A stretch of DNA of 64,000 nucleotides from Isoetes taiwanensis (GCA_021234155.1 JAJEKV010000041.1:3834829-3898828), one strand, 5' to 3'. Numbered from the stretch's first letter, positions 9,442-21,712 are shown. Numbers and translations: made by a program. Notes: generated from the letters alone by a model not told the origin.

Positions 9442-11238
9442 TGTGACGTCCCCTACTCATATACGGTGCACTCACCGTATACGAACAGGAGTTCATCCCC
9501 TATACCAGCTCCATGCTGATACAAGGCCCTCCACATATCACTGCAACCTTGACGAGTTCCAGTGGGAAGAATGAAGGGGTCATTTTACCCTGTCTCCCTC
9601 AGGGCCTACCTAGCTGCGGAAGTGTAACATACATGCCAGTACACATACATCAACATCCTCTAACCATCACAAAGGATGGCTCACCACATATCTGCATAAA
9701 CAGAAATCAGCACATCACATATGGAGATCCTACCCAAGGCTCGGACTTCGGGACCGACTTGGGCCTCCGAAGTCATTGCGCATGCAATTCATGGCAAATG
9801 GATTTGGCTGGCATAAGAACATGGCTTAGGATAGTCCACTCCCGGGGGTTTCACCTACTATCAAGGGGATACGCCACGTGCGTTAATGGGGTCAGCAAAA
9901 AACCCTCCGTATACACCTTGTCCAACCTTCTAAATGCCCCTTCCCATATACATATTACATTGGATTCCCCCCATAAAATCCCCTAGCCAAGCCCCTATCC
10001 GTATGTATACATACGGTTTAGGGTTAAAAAAAAAAACCCACCTCTTTCACTCACATGGTATATACGCCTTAAACTATGTGACATCCCTGGGAGTCCACTC
10101 CATCTGCCCCTCCTGTGCACACTTTGCAGAGTAGGTTGAAAGGTCTTGGGACCTGACTGTAGCCCGCCGGATGCGTAGCCAGAAGGGCTACTCCTGGGTT
10201 GCATCTCCCCAGTTCCGATGGGGCAGGCAGGGATTGCTCCCCCCAGAGGTTGGCATGCTGACTCAAGGTGACTAGAGGGCCACTGCCCGTACTCGACTGA
10301 ACTCCATGGAAGGTGTACACCACCCCAAGAGTGTCGAACCCATGCAAAGCCCACAGGCAGTGGCAGAGCATTAGGTCTAGTGCACTGTAGTCCCCGATAG
10401 GCTTTACTACCAGAGGGAAGTGATCATGAGTCAGAACATGAACCTCCTTGTAAGTCAGTCTGGCCCCTCCACCCACAACCAGGTGTAGTTCTTGTACACA
10501 GGCCGAATTTAATAGTGCATTAAAGAGGGCTAGCTAGGAGCATCAAACTACTAGGCTTTTAAGGCCTCTACCCACCTTTCCAATACAATGATTCCACAGA
10601 GATCATCATCACATACATACCATAGAAGAACTAAAGAATAAGATTTAATCTAAATCACAGAGTTAGGTTCTTTAGTTATGGCTTGGTATCTAGAGGTCTA
10701 GATGGCTGCTATGGGCAATTCAATAGGCTAAACCTACTTACTCTATTCCTGGGAGGCGGATTAGACTATTGAATTGGCAAAATACCTGATCCCTGGCTTG
10801 CTCCTCCTGCTCTGAACGCGTCCATGCTGTCGAACTGCTTGAAGATGAAGCTAGAAAGGGAAGCTGATGAGCTAGGCTGCTCAGACAGACTTCGGGAGTC
10901 GAGATTGGCTTTTGGAGCAAGCGAAACGGAGCTCTAGAAGGCTGTGGACGAAAATGGAAAGTTAGGGTTTCGGTTGCCTTATATAGACTATAAGTTAGGG
11001 CTAGGGTTTTTCATCAACCCTTGAGCATGTGGGATAAATGGGTGTGGCCCACTTGCCTATATTAATTAAGTGGACTAAAGTGTACACATGAATAAATGTG
11101 CACACACTTGCAAGTTGCCCCCTAGGGTGCTACTTGCTTAGCTACACGTCGGCGTACACGTCAATCGGGATGGCGTGTACGCGTGACGATGTAGTACAGT
11201 ATACGTTATGGGGCCGTATACTGTGCTGGAACGTCACA
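9442..11238 (-). mobile_element. LTR of a retroelement (5' LTR, minus orientation)
   Basis: The unit starts TGTGACGTCCCC and ends GGAACGTCACA on the plus strand, giving inverted termini with TG...CA ends and a length of 1,797 bp. A Met-tRNA primer site follows directly. The recurrent motif CCGTATAC is built into several inverted repeats: ATACGGTG-CACT-CACCGTAT at the inner end, CCGTATGTATACATACGG (9,999-10,016, a perfect 18-bp palindrome), and ACAGTATACG...CGTATACTGT near the outer end (about 11,195-11,224). A TATA box (CTATATAAGG, about 10,979) leaves a short U3 and a very long R-U5. The internal part holds the H3-like region and the 173-residue ORF. I see no reverse transcriptase, and no second LTR in the window. 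The element is therefore incomplete and age by LTR comparison is not available. It inserted into the decayed gene at 11.24-14.28 kb. Confidence 0.78.
10979..10988 (-). promoter_or_regulatory. Putative LTR TATA box
   Basis: On the minus strand this reads AGTCTATATAAGGC, about 250 bp inside the outer LTR end, where a retroelement U3 promoter is expected. Confidence 0.5.
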
Positions 11239-14200
11239 GGCACCCAATTTAGATTTAACTGTACCTGTTGTGCAATCCACGTCCGGCAAACTCTTCTCAA
11301 TGTCCTGTGCCTCCCATAAATGTTCAGGAAACTTTGAATACTCTTGAAGATGGTCAATACTCAAAAAGCATACATTAAGGTCATCTAGGGCAGGCACAGC
11401 CACTTGGTCTCTGACCATGGACATCAACAAAATAAGGCTATGAAGCTCACGTACGTGCGATCTACGGCAGCCTTGCGCCCGAATCCTGGTACACCGATCG
11501 AAACACGACTACCACCATCTATCATTTTCATGGCAGAAAGCACTCATTTAGATGGTCTGGCATGATAAATATAGCAATCTAGTAAATTTGCTGATCATTA
11601 AGTATGCTAATCTAATCCAAGGATTTTTTATAGTCTTCCATCGTCTTGAGAGTTTTCACATTCTTGAAATCACATCCAATGAAACTTGTTGATGTATTGA
11701 TGACGCCAACACACATACTCAATGGACTCACGTGAAAGTATTTGAAAGTCTTGAAGCCTTTCTCCACCAGGCCTAGAAGATACTCGTTAACCTTGGCAAT
11801 CAGGGCTTCTAGAAGGCTCTCATTTTCATTATCCTTATGACTTTCCTTTCTGCTTTCAACACTATTCGCAAACAGAAGCATAAGATGTTCTGTGAAGATG
11901 GGATGCTTTTGCCTTGCTTCAGCCATGTCATTGAATTTTAGTTTTTTCACTTCATTCAAATATTTGAGAAGCTGACGCTCCACGGTGCCTATCTTCTTCA
12001 ACTCCGTGGTTCTGACCTTCATGATCCTTCGATATATATAAGATTTGCTGCCTTTAAGAAAGGTCGTGCATGCCTTGATCTCCCTCCATAGTCTCTGCAA
12101 GTCCATGGGATGCAATGACTTCAAAGGGTGAAACTATTATTTGTGAAGAGCCCCAGACGATCTTTTACTTCAATTCTCTCCCCCTTCTTATCTTTCAAGT
12201 GATCCTCGTAAAACAACCGAGCAATCTCCATGCACATTGACCAAGTCTCCTCTTCCAAGTAAATAAAGTAATTGTAATCGCTTTCTTCAATGTCTATTTG
12301 GCTATGGCCACCCAATCCTGCAAGACATATAGATAATTAGCGTAACTGAGAGGCAATGCAGCAAAAAAAGTGTTTCCTATTTATTGGTCGCCCGCCCAAT
12401 TTACTTAGGGGGGTGTACAATGGAGACAAAGAAAGTGGTCCCTGGGGTCAAATTGGGTGCCTGCCCAATTTGTCCAGGGGGATGTACAATGGACACACTG
12501 GGGTCAAATTGGGCGCTCGCCCAATTTGATCAGGGGGATGTACATTGCAGACAAAGAAAAATGGTCCCCTGGGATCAAATTGGGCACCCCCAATTTGCCC
12601 AGGGGGACGTACAATGGAGATAAAAAAAAGTGGTCTCCTAGGGGCAAGTAACATACCGAATAGGGGCCTCCCATTGACTACCCACGCTTGCCCTTCTTTA
12701 GCTTGCTATAAGCCCATTGGTTTCGGAGTTGTTGGACTTGTTCGAAGAACACACCCTCCTGAATGGTCTTCAAGATGTCATTGTTTTCCTTACTAACCTT
12801 AACATTCTCAATTCTTGTTAGATTCCCTGCAAGTACACGGCATTTCCCTTCGCATAAAAGAAAAATATGATGTCTACCATGTCCTTTCTCTCAGGTGGCG
12901 ATTGCAAAGCCTGACAAACAATCAAGTGTGCCACAGTCATGGTGTGATTTCCATTTACAATCCTTAATTCTCCGTTGTCCAAATCACTGGCTCGTTTCCA
13001 CTTTAATGCTTTTCCAGTGTTTAAATCAAACTGTACACAATCTGGCGAGTGGTGAATCAGTAAGATAGCTTGTTATGGTGCTCCGGATGAATAATCCTGC
13101 AGGTCATGTTGGCGGGGGCATGATGCATCTTGAAGATATCAATGTCTACCTCAAACCCAACTCCTAAAGAGTAAATCCTTTCCTATGCTTGATATTGATG
13201 GCGCTCTAAGTGAGCCCTTGCCTGCTCTCCTGTGCCAAATTGAAACTTGATGATGACCCCTTCACAATTTGCATTGCGGGTTGATCCGTTTCAATTCCAC
13301 CATCACTCTCCCCCTCCGAACTGTATGAACTTGAAGGTGGAGTAGCTGGCCTCTGACGCTTAGAGGAGGAAACAAATAAGTGTTGTCTTAAATGCTTTAC
13401 TGGCTTCCTGGACTTAGGCACTTCAATCTCTTCAAAGTACTCACCCTCTTCGACATTGACTTGCAGAGACTGCTCAGTCTTCATCATACCACCAAGAAGG
13501 AGCTTGGATGAAATCGGGCTGGCCTTGATGGGCAACTTCTTCTTCTTTATTGCAATGTTGTCCAGGATAGAAGTCCTCGATTTCTCAAAGGTTCTTTCTG
13601 GTTTTGTCTTCTTGGGAGTGCCATATGTTATCTTCAACCACTGGGTATCATATACCTTCAGTTGGGATTTACCATGGTACTCCGTGTACAATGACTTCGA
13701 TCTATTCTGTTTATGATCCAGGATTCATTGGCATACAACATAAAATTCATCCATTATATCATCACGAGTCTTAATACCGGATCTTTGAAGACTCTCATAG
13801 GAGTCCAACATCCAACCTTTAGCTGCGCACAAGTGCTGATTCTCATCGATACTTGCCTTCATAAGTGTAGGCTTATAATTACCAAAGGGAAGCATCTACT
13901 GCACAAAGGACCTGTCCACCGTGTCTCCCACATCTATGTTAATCTCGTTTTCTTCCTCGGACTAGCTCGCCATGTCAACCACAATACCCATATTATGTGA
14001 CTTCCGGATGCTGGAGTTGACCATGTAGAGGATAAGTCTTTTCAATGGTTTGTGCTAGAGCCAAGATGGATATTCCCGACTTCGATGCACCATCTATACT
14101 TCTCGTCCATATCATGAAGGTCGTGAGGTACAATATCAATGCCCTGAAACTCCATGGCCTCCTCAGGCTCTTTGGTAGCGGCTACTGCTTGCTCGAGGGG

Positions 14201-14275
14201 GGTCCAGATCTGGGTAGCCTTGCAGTTTGTTTGGTCCTTGCCATTGATTTTGTATAACAATAAGAGATAGGTCAA
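11239..14275 (-). pseudogene. Decayed, unrecognised multi-exon gene
   Basis: Coding-like blocks on the minus strand follow one another: about 14,042-14,275; 13,730-14,040 (acidic, ENEINIDVGDTVDRSF, and MLPFGNYKPTLMKASIDENQ); 13,206-13,691 (Lys-rich then Ser-rich with an EEGEYFEEIEVPK patch); 12,850-13,060 (DCVQFDLNTGKALKWKRASD, HTMTVAHLIVCQALQ, IIFFFYAKGNAVYLQG); 11,612-12,315 (a helical region starting near GGHSQIDIEESDYNYF, then YRRIMKVRTTELKKIGT); and 11,239-11,430 (VPALDDLNVCFLSIDHLQEYS). The amino-acid composition is that of a real soluble protein, but I cannot name the family. It is interrupted by several stops and frame changes and by a minisatellite (12.4-12.65 kb), and its 3' end is cut by the LTR at 11,238. 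It might be a lineage-specific gene or an old mobile-element protein. Confidence 0.5.
12384..12655. repeat. Palindrome-bearing minisatellite 1
   Basis: About four units of 60-72 bp each contain a hairpin core. The best is CAAATTGGGC-GCTC-GCCCAATTTG, a perfect 10-bp inverted repeat. It is followed by 'caggggGatgtacaatggaga' (approximate) and a purine stretch ending 'tggtcccctgggg'. One unit lacks the purine stretch. The array sits inside the decayed gene and is related to the array at 14.3 kb. Confidence 0.8.
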
Positions 14276-14311
14276 AACAAATTATTAGGGGATAAATAAA
14301 CCAAGAATATT

Positions 14312-14535
14312 GCTCGTTTGGTCCAAATTGGGTGCCCCTTCAAGTTTCTTGGGGGGCCTGATGACAGAAGGCCAAGATGGTGCTCCCAGGTCCCAAATTG
14401 GACGTCCGCCCAATTTGCCCCAAGGGGCTTGAAGACAGAGGACCAAAATGGTGCTCCCAATACTGTCAAGGAGCCAAGAAGATTGCTCCCAAGGCCCAAA
14501 TTGGGCACCTGCCCTGAGGGGCTTGAACAGGGGGT
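14312..14535. repeat. Palindrome-bearing minisatellite 2
   Basis: Two to three units of about 90-100 bp begin CCAAATTGGGTGCC or CCAAATTGGACGTCCG, followed by CCCAATTTGCCCC, 'ggggcttgaagacagagg' and 'ccaaaatggtgctccca'. They share the CAAATTGG...CCAATTTG core with the array 1.9 kb away, but the rest of the unit differs. Confidence 0.75.
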
Positions 14536-14559
14536 GCCAAGACAGTTACATTGTTTGTT

Positions 14560-14668
14560 TTTGGTGTTGGGGTTTTTTGCTTTTTGCCTGTTATTCTCTG
14601 CATGTACCGTCTCATAGGCCTCTGGCCTCCGTGGACATTAAAATAAACTTCCTTCCTTCCTTCCTATG
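14560..14668 (+). mobile_element. LINE 3' end with CTTCC tail
   Basis: The sequence 'gtctcataggcctctggcct' then 'ccgtggacattaaaataaa' and a CTTCC repeat matches the LINE 3' terminal hairpin and tail of the 42.2-kb element. Only the last 100 bases or so are present. Confidence 0.65.
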
Positions 14669-16200
14669 GCCCAAATTGAGTGTGAATGATCTTGTGTGAA
14701 TGATCTTTTGGAGGCTTTGGACTGGGGAAGTAATACCAACCACATTCTTCAGCCAGCTTTCACAGACCATTTCACCTTCCTGGACCACTGAAAAAATCCC
14801 ATATCAGAATACCCCTGTTTTTCTCACATTTTTTGCTCAATTGTGTTTTCACAGGTTTATCCAGTTAATCACTGAAGCTGTTCGGATCAGTTAAAGAAGA
14901 CCTCAAAAGGAGAACTGAACTCTAAATTCTATTTTTGCTGATGCTACAGTGCATTCAAAATTAAAAATGGCCATGTACAAAAACTCTTGGCTGTTTTTGG
15001 TTTTAAATATCTTACTCTATTAGCTATTGTCTATAATAGCTTTATTTAGCACTTATAGCAACATTATGTTGCCATCGATGTATCTCTTGATCTTTAATTA
15101 ATGGAAAAAATATCTCATTCTCTCAAACAAAAAAAATTGAGTGCCCGTCCTCTGGGAGCAGCCTTTTTGGCTCCTTGTCTATGGACAGTCAACCAGTCGG
15201 GAAAGGGCTTCTAAGGAATATGAGGCAATGCCACCTCAAAGACATCCATGATGGAGATTTGAGTGTCAGAGTTGAAGAAGTGTTTGAAAAGCACCATCCC
15301 CTACCCTGGCCAACTCCAGATGCACGGCTTCCAGGAGAAGCCAAAGGATCATTAATTCTGTGAAGGCGAGATGAAGTGGGTGATTCCGATGTTTAGAATG
15401 TCTAGCACAAGAGATAGCAAATGGAGGAGGAGAATCGAACAGAACCGCTAACAAGATATACGCTCCTTGAGGTGGATTGTGGGATTTGGCACTCTTGTGA
15501 TGCCATCCTTGCAGGAAAAGTTTTCATATCTTTCACTGGCCCTAAGGGTGTTGTATCCGACCAGTTCTTATAGGAATGTCTGTTACTGAAGGTTTTCCCC
15601 TTCTGTCGGACATGAATTTCTGTTATTAGGAATGTCTGCAAGTTCTTAAGGTAGGCATGCTTGTCAGATGGAACAATGACTTTGTCAAATTTGGTGTATC
15701 GAAAGTGTCCATGATATTAATTAATGCCAAGAGCGCATTGTGATACTATATCTAGCCAGTGTAGTTCGGAGCTTGAGAAGCATCCAAACTACGAGGAATG
15801 CAAATATACCTTGCATACACGTTAGCCCAAAGGCCACCAAAGGTTGACCGACTTACAACCAATGAAGCCATCTTAGGTACAAGAAGACCATATGTTGCAA
15901 ACGGAGATGTCGTGAGACATTCACCAGGGATGAAGCTATAAACATGCAGAAAGAAATCCTTGACATGAAATCTAGTGACAGAGTTACCTTTGTTTATGAC
16001 ATGCTCGGCAAAAATATGAAAGGTAGACAGGTGAACGGTTAGTGTTGTAGGGCAAGCTTGTTTGTGAGAGAGCTTGGTACTCTCAAATACATTATCGTTT
16101 CAAGGGATGGCATAGGAGAAAGGATGGAGGATTTCGGCATTTCAAAATCATTATGGGTAGCATAATTATATGACGATGTGATTGCTAATTTGTCAGTCCA
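14669..16200. other. Unassigned sequence, partly LINE-like
   Basis: No clear gene is visible. The stretch from about 15,170 to 16,200 lies directly upstream of the recognisable reverse transcriptase on the same strand and may be its decayed 5' half (for example a LLRNMRQCHLKDI-type frame), but I cannot assign motifs. Confidence 0.35.
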
Positions 16201-16204
16201 AAGC

Positions 16205-17515
16205 CTAGAAAATATAAAAGAACAATTGGCATGAAACATGGATGTCCCTATCCTCTGTATATAGACTCTCTAGAATAATGGTCGCGGGCAAGAGGACATA
16301 TAGGGACACAGATAGGAAACTATCTAATTCAACTCTTGCTATATGATGATGATGTTGCCCTCCTATCAGACACTTAAGAGGCTTGCAAGAAGACCTAAAA
16401 TGATTTAGCTCTCTTTTGTCACAATAAAACGTATAATGGTCAATCTTCGAAGTCAAAAGGCATGATTTTTGGGACGGTTACAAAAGCATAACTTTTACTA
16501 AGATCACGATCAACTAGACTTATTGGATATTTATGAACATTTGGGCTTGGATATTAGTGCCAGCAGGGGGCGAGGGAGATCTCTTTATAGTGTGTTGACA
16601 CACTACCATAAGGCGAGCTCACATGCTATGCTTAGCATTTGAGAAAATGTTGTTATGCATGCTCAAACCATTGTCTTATATGGATCTCCTATTTGGGGAC
16701 CTGCAATACTAGGCAGGATGTGGAATAAAGTGGAAGGGGTACTTAAACTTTTCTTGTAAGAAGAGACAAGAATTAAGAAACAAATACCATATACAATGCT
16801 CCTAGCAGAGGCGGGGATGCTTCCTCTAGAGGTAGAAGATCTATGTCAGACACTAGTCTACATAAATAGACTTAGAGGGATGAATTTAGACAAACCCCAT
16901 ACATAGCAGCGCGAACCTCATATGAAAAAGGCTGATATAATGATGTTAAATGTTGGGCAAGCAAATGGAAAATGGAAGAATGTGATTGGCCAAACACCGA
17001 GAAAGGAATATGAGACATTGTACATACAAAAGTAATTGAGAAAATGTGGCAACATAAGAGATCGAAGATGGAGTTTTATCAAAGGGAAGTAAACCCAATG
17101 CTAGTTTATACAAAATACAATATTATTTGAATGTGTTTCACCCATGGATTAGGAAAATGAGGTACAGGTTAAGCTCACATAGGCTGAGGATAGAATCTGG
17201 AAGTTGGATACCTGTTTTGTGAGAAGATCAGACGTGTTATTTTTTTTTTTTTGTGGCCAGACTGGAGATGAGAATCATGTCCTATTAACTTGTACAAGTG
17301 GCATTCGAGAAAAACATAAGGTTGATCAGACTAACTTCTTCTCATTGTTACAATTAGAACCTATAAAGTTAGGGCCTTTTATGTTGAAAGTTGAGAAACA
17401 TCGCCAATTGTTATTGACAATACATAGATAGTCAGATATACAGATAGCCTCATGACCTTTGAAAACGGAGCTTCGATTTGATATTATTATTATATATTAT
17501 TCTTATTATTATTAG
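16205..17515 (+). mobile_element. LINE reverse transcriptase relic
   Basis: On the plus strand one can read the reverse transcriptase active-site block LLLYDDDVALLSDT (16,330-16,380; consensus YADDV), then ALFCHNKTYNG...SKSKGMIFG. Farther on is LLAEAGMLPLEVEDLCQTLVYI (16,800-16,865), matching the ECGLMPLEAEALCRVLTYL block of the 38-kb LINE. Near 17,250-17,300 is the C-terminal zinc knuckle CGQTGDENHVLLTC. Frames are shifted and stopped many times. It ends in an ATT-rich simple repeat (about 17,485-17,515), consistent with a LINE 3' tail. The element is old and dead, and is related to the 37.98-kb element. Confidence 0.75.
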
Positions 17516-17729
17516 TATCATCGCATTATACTAGTTAGGGCTATGCATACACCACAAAGGGAAAAAAAAAAGGCAAAAGGAAAAAGAGAAAGAAAGGAGA
17601 GTATATACTTGTAGATTCAAGAAGCTTGCATGAAACACCTTTGCAATAGCACATAATAGTAAAATGGCCCTCTAATATTTGAAATTACTTTCAACAACAT
17701 AAATGCAACAATTGAAAACCCAATTGAAT

Positions 17730-18245
17730 AGAATCCAGGTTTCTTCTCAGTCCCTCCAACTTCAATAGAACTTGCCTAATATATTCTCTGCCTCCTGAAC
17801 TAAGTTTCACATCACGATTACTTACTATAGATTTGGATAACCCAAATATAGAAATACATCTTCATATAGACCTTGCCCACCATCACCAATCCATCGTCAT
17901 TCTTTCTCAAAGGTATAAAGCATGTATACTTTGTCAATCTATTGATGATGACAAGTATCTTGTTTTATGATGTACAATAGGAGGCAATTTCATAGTGAAA
18001 TCCATAGAGATTTCACTCAAATTCTCCTCTGGCACATGTAGAGAGGTTGCAAGTATCCAAGGGTTTTTTCCTCGATCTGCCAGCATGTTTCACATGTTCT
18101 TACATATTCTTACACGTCATTCTTCAAAGTAGAGTATTAGAACATTCTTTAGTGATTTATGCATTTTGCCTCCATGGCCATCACGAGGCACATCATGAAA
18201 TTCGCTCAATATTTGCTTTCATAGGTCCACAGTAGTAGGAGAATA
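17730..18245 (-). mobile_element. Ty3/gypsy integrase-region fossil
   Basis: On the minus strand the sequence resembles the zinc-binding and core region of a plant Ty3/gypsy integrase. A cysteine-spaced N-terminal part is followed by a linker, then SEISMDFTMKLP and, downstream, LGYPKSIVSNRD, which carries the family's typical 'G-PKSIVSDRD' motif. It is a broken fragment without LTRs nearby. The number of breaks is at least several. Confidence 0.7.
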
Positions 18246-18249
18246 AATG

Positions 18250-20360
18250 CACGCTAGGGTGGGCAAAAAGGAGCACATATTTAGATACATCCCATTTTTA
18301 TTCTAAGAATTTTGTTCCCACGTCTTAATAATTACTATAGTAACAATTTTGAATTGTTTACTTAAAATTCCTCCCTTTCCCTATATCTTGCGCGTCAACC
18401 ACTATCCTTCCTTTTTTCTTGTCAACCACTATCCTTCCTTTTTTTCTGATCCATCAATTTGCCATTGATCCATCAATCACCATGAGGAACTGCCCAGCCA
18501 AATGCCCAAAAAATACCCCATTCAAGCTAGCATTGAAAAAGTTTCCCTCGCATGCCAAATTGGTAAAAAGGTCGCCTCTTAAGAGGAAAGTGTGCCCTTT
18601 TGCAAGAAACCATTTGCTTCAGATCCATCCATTTGAAGCAAAGCATTTTTTTTTTTTACACTGGAATGCATATCTAAATCTATTCTTTTCTATTCTATTC
18701 TATTCTATTCTTTTTCCAGGGGAGGATTGGGATCTATGGGTTAGAACAGGAATGGACAATGCAGGCAAGGAAGGGGATCTAATGTGAAACCTTTGAGCAG
18801 GAGACCATAGCTTTCTTACTGCTACAGAGCACCAAGTAGATAGCTTTGGCCTATGTTGGTGGATGGAGAGGCACATGGAGAGCGATTTGACCACCCTATA
18901 TTGGTAGGCTTGCAGGGTGTATTATAAAGTTGGAAAACAGAGTTTTCTCTTATAGTACAGCAATGCAATGCAGACAGTATCCCAAGCCAAGTTAAACACG
19001 AGAAATGATTATTGCTCCCATACGACCTCCAACTACTGGCATCTTTTGGTGATGGAGCGACAGATGGATACAGTTACAATTATTAGAGTGATCTCAAGCC
19101 TTACCTTTATTGGAAAAGAAGGTTGTAATCTTTAGACCTCAATCTTGGATTAAGGTGGTGATGTGATAATTCCGTCTATCAGGCCTATTTTGGAGTCTAT
19201 GTATTTACTTATTATTATTAATGAAAATATAAATATCTTGCCTACAAAAAAAAAAAGAATGTGCTAACATCCTCATATTTCAGTTCCTTTGCCTGGCAAA
19301 TAGCATTATTTATAGAAGATGCATAGACTATATATGAGCAGCTCCACTTAGTATGAAGCTTCATCCTCATGTTATCGAAAGCTTTCCTGTAATTGTCATC
19401 TTGTTTGTGCTTCACAACAACAAGTAGTCCTTTCAACTTTTTAATACAAGCAGATCTAAGTTGCTCTCAGCAACGGATACCAATCTTAACTTCTGGATGC
19501 TTCTCCACAAAATTTCTAAAAAACTGGGCTTGCACATCAAATTCAAATTATTAAATATCTTTTCAAAGGACGACATGAATTTCCTAACATATTTTAATAC
19601 ATTTATGAATACATATGAAGTATATAACTATGTAATGAAGTATGTATATCTATATATTTGAAAGAAAGGCCATCAAATACATGCCATGACAAAAATACAT
19701 AAAGATCATTAGAATTATTAACCATCATTGGATGAGAATGTCAAGAAGTACATAAACTACCATATTATAGTAATTCGCTTATATTAAATACATGTATTCC
19801 GACATATATAAAATGAAACTAAAGATTTCTAAAACCAAACTAAAGAGATTCATTTACACTGGAATGTCTGAAGGAAAATCACATTCATTAACTGGAATGC
19901 ATGTTAGTAAACTGCAATGGATTTCAAGCATGAAAATACATTGCATATCAAAAGGGAAGAAAAGTACTTTCATGTCTTAGCACATAAAAGTACAATCATT
20001 ACATTTAATTTCCAAAGAGTATACCTTTGATATGTCAAGATAGGAATCGCACAAAATCTTTTTTTCATCACATCCTTGTACTTTGGTGATACCATGGTAT
20101 TATCAAGCCATAATTGTAGCTTATTCTTGGTTTCCCTAAAATTCAATCAGCCCTTGTCTTTCTTCTAGTCAATGCCCATATGTGAATGCAATAAATGCCA
20201 TTTTCTTTCTCCTGTGAAATTCTTTGGATAGCATTTTAGAACCCAGACAGCCTTCCCTTTTGCTTCGATTGGATCATTTCTGGTACTCCATGGACGAATT
20301 AATTCACCTCAAAAAGCACTCCAATAGCTTTGCCTCTCCTTTAACATTATTTTTCTTTTT
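18250..20360. other. No recognisable gene
   Basis: AT-rich sequence with short frames. A TATTC-type pentanucleotide run at about 18,675-18,715 resembles LINE tails but lacks the LINE terminal motif in front of it. Nothing else is supported. Confidence 0.4.
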
Positions 20361-20363
20361 TCT

Positions 20364-20480
20364 GGATGGATGGATGGATGGATGGATTACGTCCACGAAT
20401 GGATGGATGGATGGATGGATGGATGGATGGATTATATCCACGGAGACCCTAATGGACCATGGGACGGGTACATGAACAAG
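20364..20480 (-). mobile_element. LINE 3' end with ATCC tail
   Basis: On the minus strand 'gtcccatggtccattagg' then 'gtctccgtggatataatcc' leads into ATCC repeats. This is the same terminal motif as the other LINEs with a different simple-repeat tail. The array is duplicated around 'ttacgtccacga', suggesting tail slippage or nested insertion. Confidence 0.65.
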
Positions 20481-21052
20481 GGCATTTAGCCCAGATCAGA
20501 ATAGAGGAAATAAAATCCCCTACATGCAAAACAAAATAAAATAACACAATATAATACCAATGTTAACTGCTGACTCTAGCACTAGCTCCAAGAGCTGTAT
20601 CTAGCTTCCCAAGGGTAACCGAACGGATGTCCCTATAGTGACGTTGAACTGAGACGTTTGGATCCCGACAATGATGGCATGCATTGAATATGAGTATGTA
20701 GGTTATCCAAAACCATATATAAAGCTGTCTGCGCATCTATTTGAAACAAAATATACCATTGGAGTCCAAAAAAGGGCGCTGCAATGAGGTACGGTTCAGT
20801 GGTAGGATCATAGGTAAAACAAAGTCGGATCAATCAAAAAATGGTTTAAAACAATTGGTGTGGCATTTTAGACTGTCCAGTTGCTTGTTAGTTGGGCGGC
20901 CAAATAAACCAACTCCTGTTGGCAATTGGAAAATTTCCTGCCCCCACAACCTTAGGGAAGACAACATAAGAATAAAACCAAACAAGGTGCAAAGCACTGT
21001 GGATTGCCCCCAAAATGCTATTATGAATAAAGCTTTATAAATGTATCTTCAT

Positions 21053-21277
21053 GCGTCTGGTCGTTTAGTCTAGTGGTAATACACTAGGTCTAGCAACTAT
21101 AGGTCTCGAGTTTGAGACCGCCCAGAATCGCACTTTGAACTGTTGGGTGTCAAAACCCACAGACGCAATGTAAAGTGGTTGGGGGCAGGGCCCAACAAAG
21201 CAATGTAGTGTTGTCACATGTCCAGTTGGATGCTGCCTAGTGGTGTGACATTAAAATACTATCTATCTATCTATTAT
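21053..21277 (+). mobile_element. tRNA-derived SINE, copy 1
   Basis: The head (21,067-21,122) has a Pol III A-box (TAGTCTAGTGGTAA) and a B-box region (CGAGTTTGAGACC) at tRNA-like spacing. The D-arm resembles that of tRNA-Asp, -Gly or -Glu. The body carries 'caatgtaaagtggttggggg' and 'gttgtcacatgtccag'. The 3' end, GTGGTGTGACATTAAAAT, is followed by a CTAT repeat. A second copy lies at 39,410 and a head-only copy at 34,612. The 3' end resembles that of the LINEs here. Confidence 0.75.
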
Positions 21278-21712
21278 TTAAATTATTTAATTATTTTGAA
21301 AGTAGTATAGGAACATGGATGAATCATTTCGTTGCATATGTCTTTGTTTTTGCAAGGCAAAGAGGTAAGTGGCCAATATCACGAAGATGTTGTTTTTCTA
21401 TTCTGATCCCGTGTTGACAATTCATGTGTATTTTTTTTGTTTTGTTAAGGGTGATGCGTAACTTTTCTTTTTGATGTTTAGATGTAGGTTTTGAACATTA
21501 TTTATTAGCATGTGTTTGTGTTGAATGGTTAAGTCCTTTGAGGTGTAGGGTTCGACTTAGTGTTGAATAACATGAGTAACATATGGGATTTGAATTTTTA
21601 AAATCACGTAAAAGTAAATCATTTATATAAAAGTGTCTAGTTTTGCTTTAAAAGCAAAGATTTCTACAATTATTAAAACAGACAGAAAGCTCATAGATAG
21701 AGTGTTGATTGT

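Noticed and set aside
9513-10476. Overlapping ORFs on both strands within the LTR
   Set aside because: They have no domains, LTRs are usually non-coding, and the frames overlap in opposite directions.
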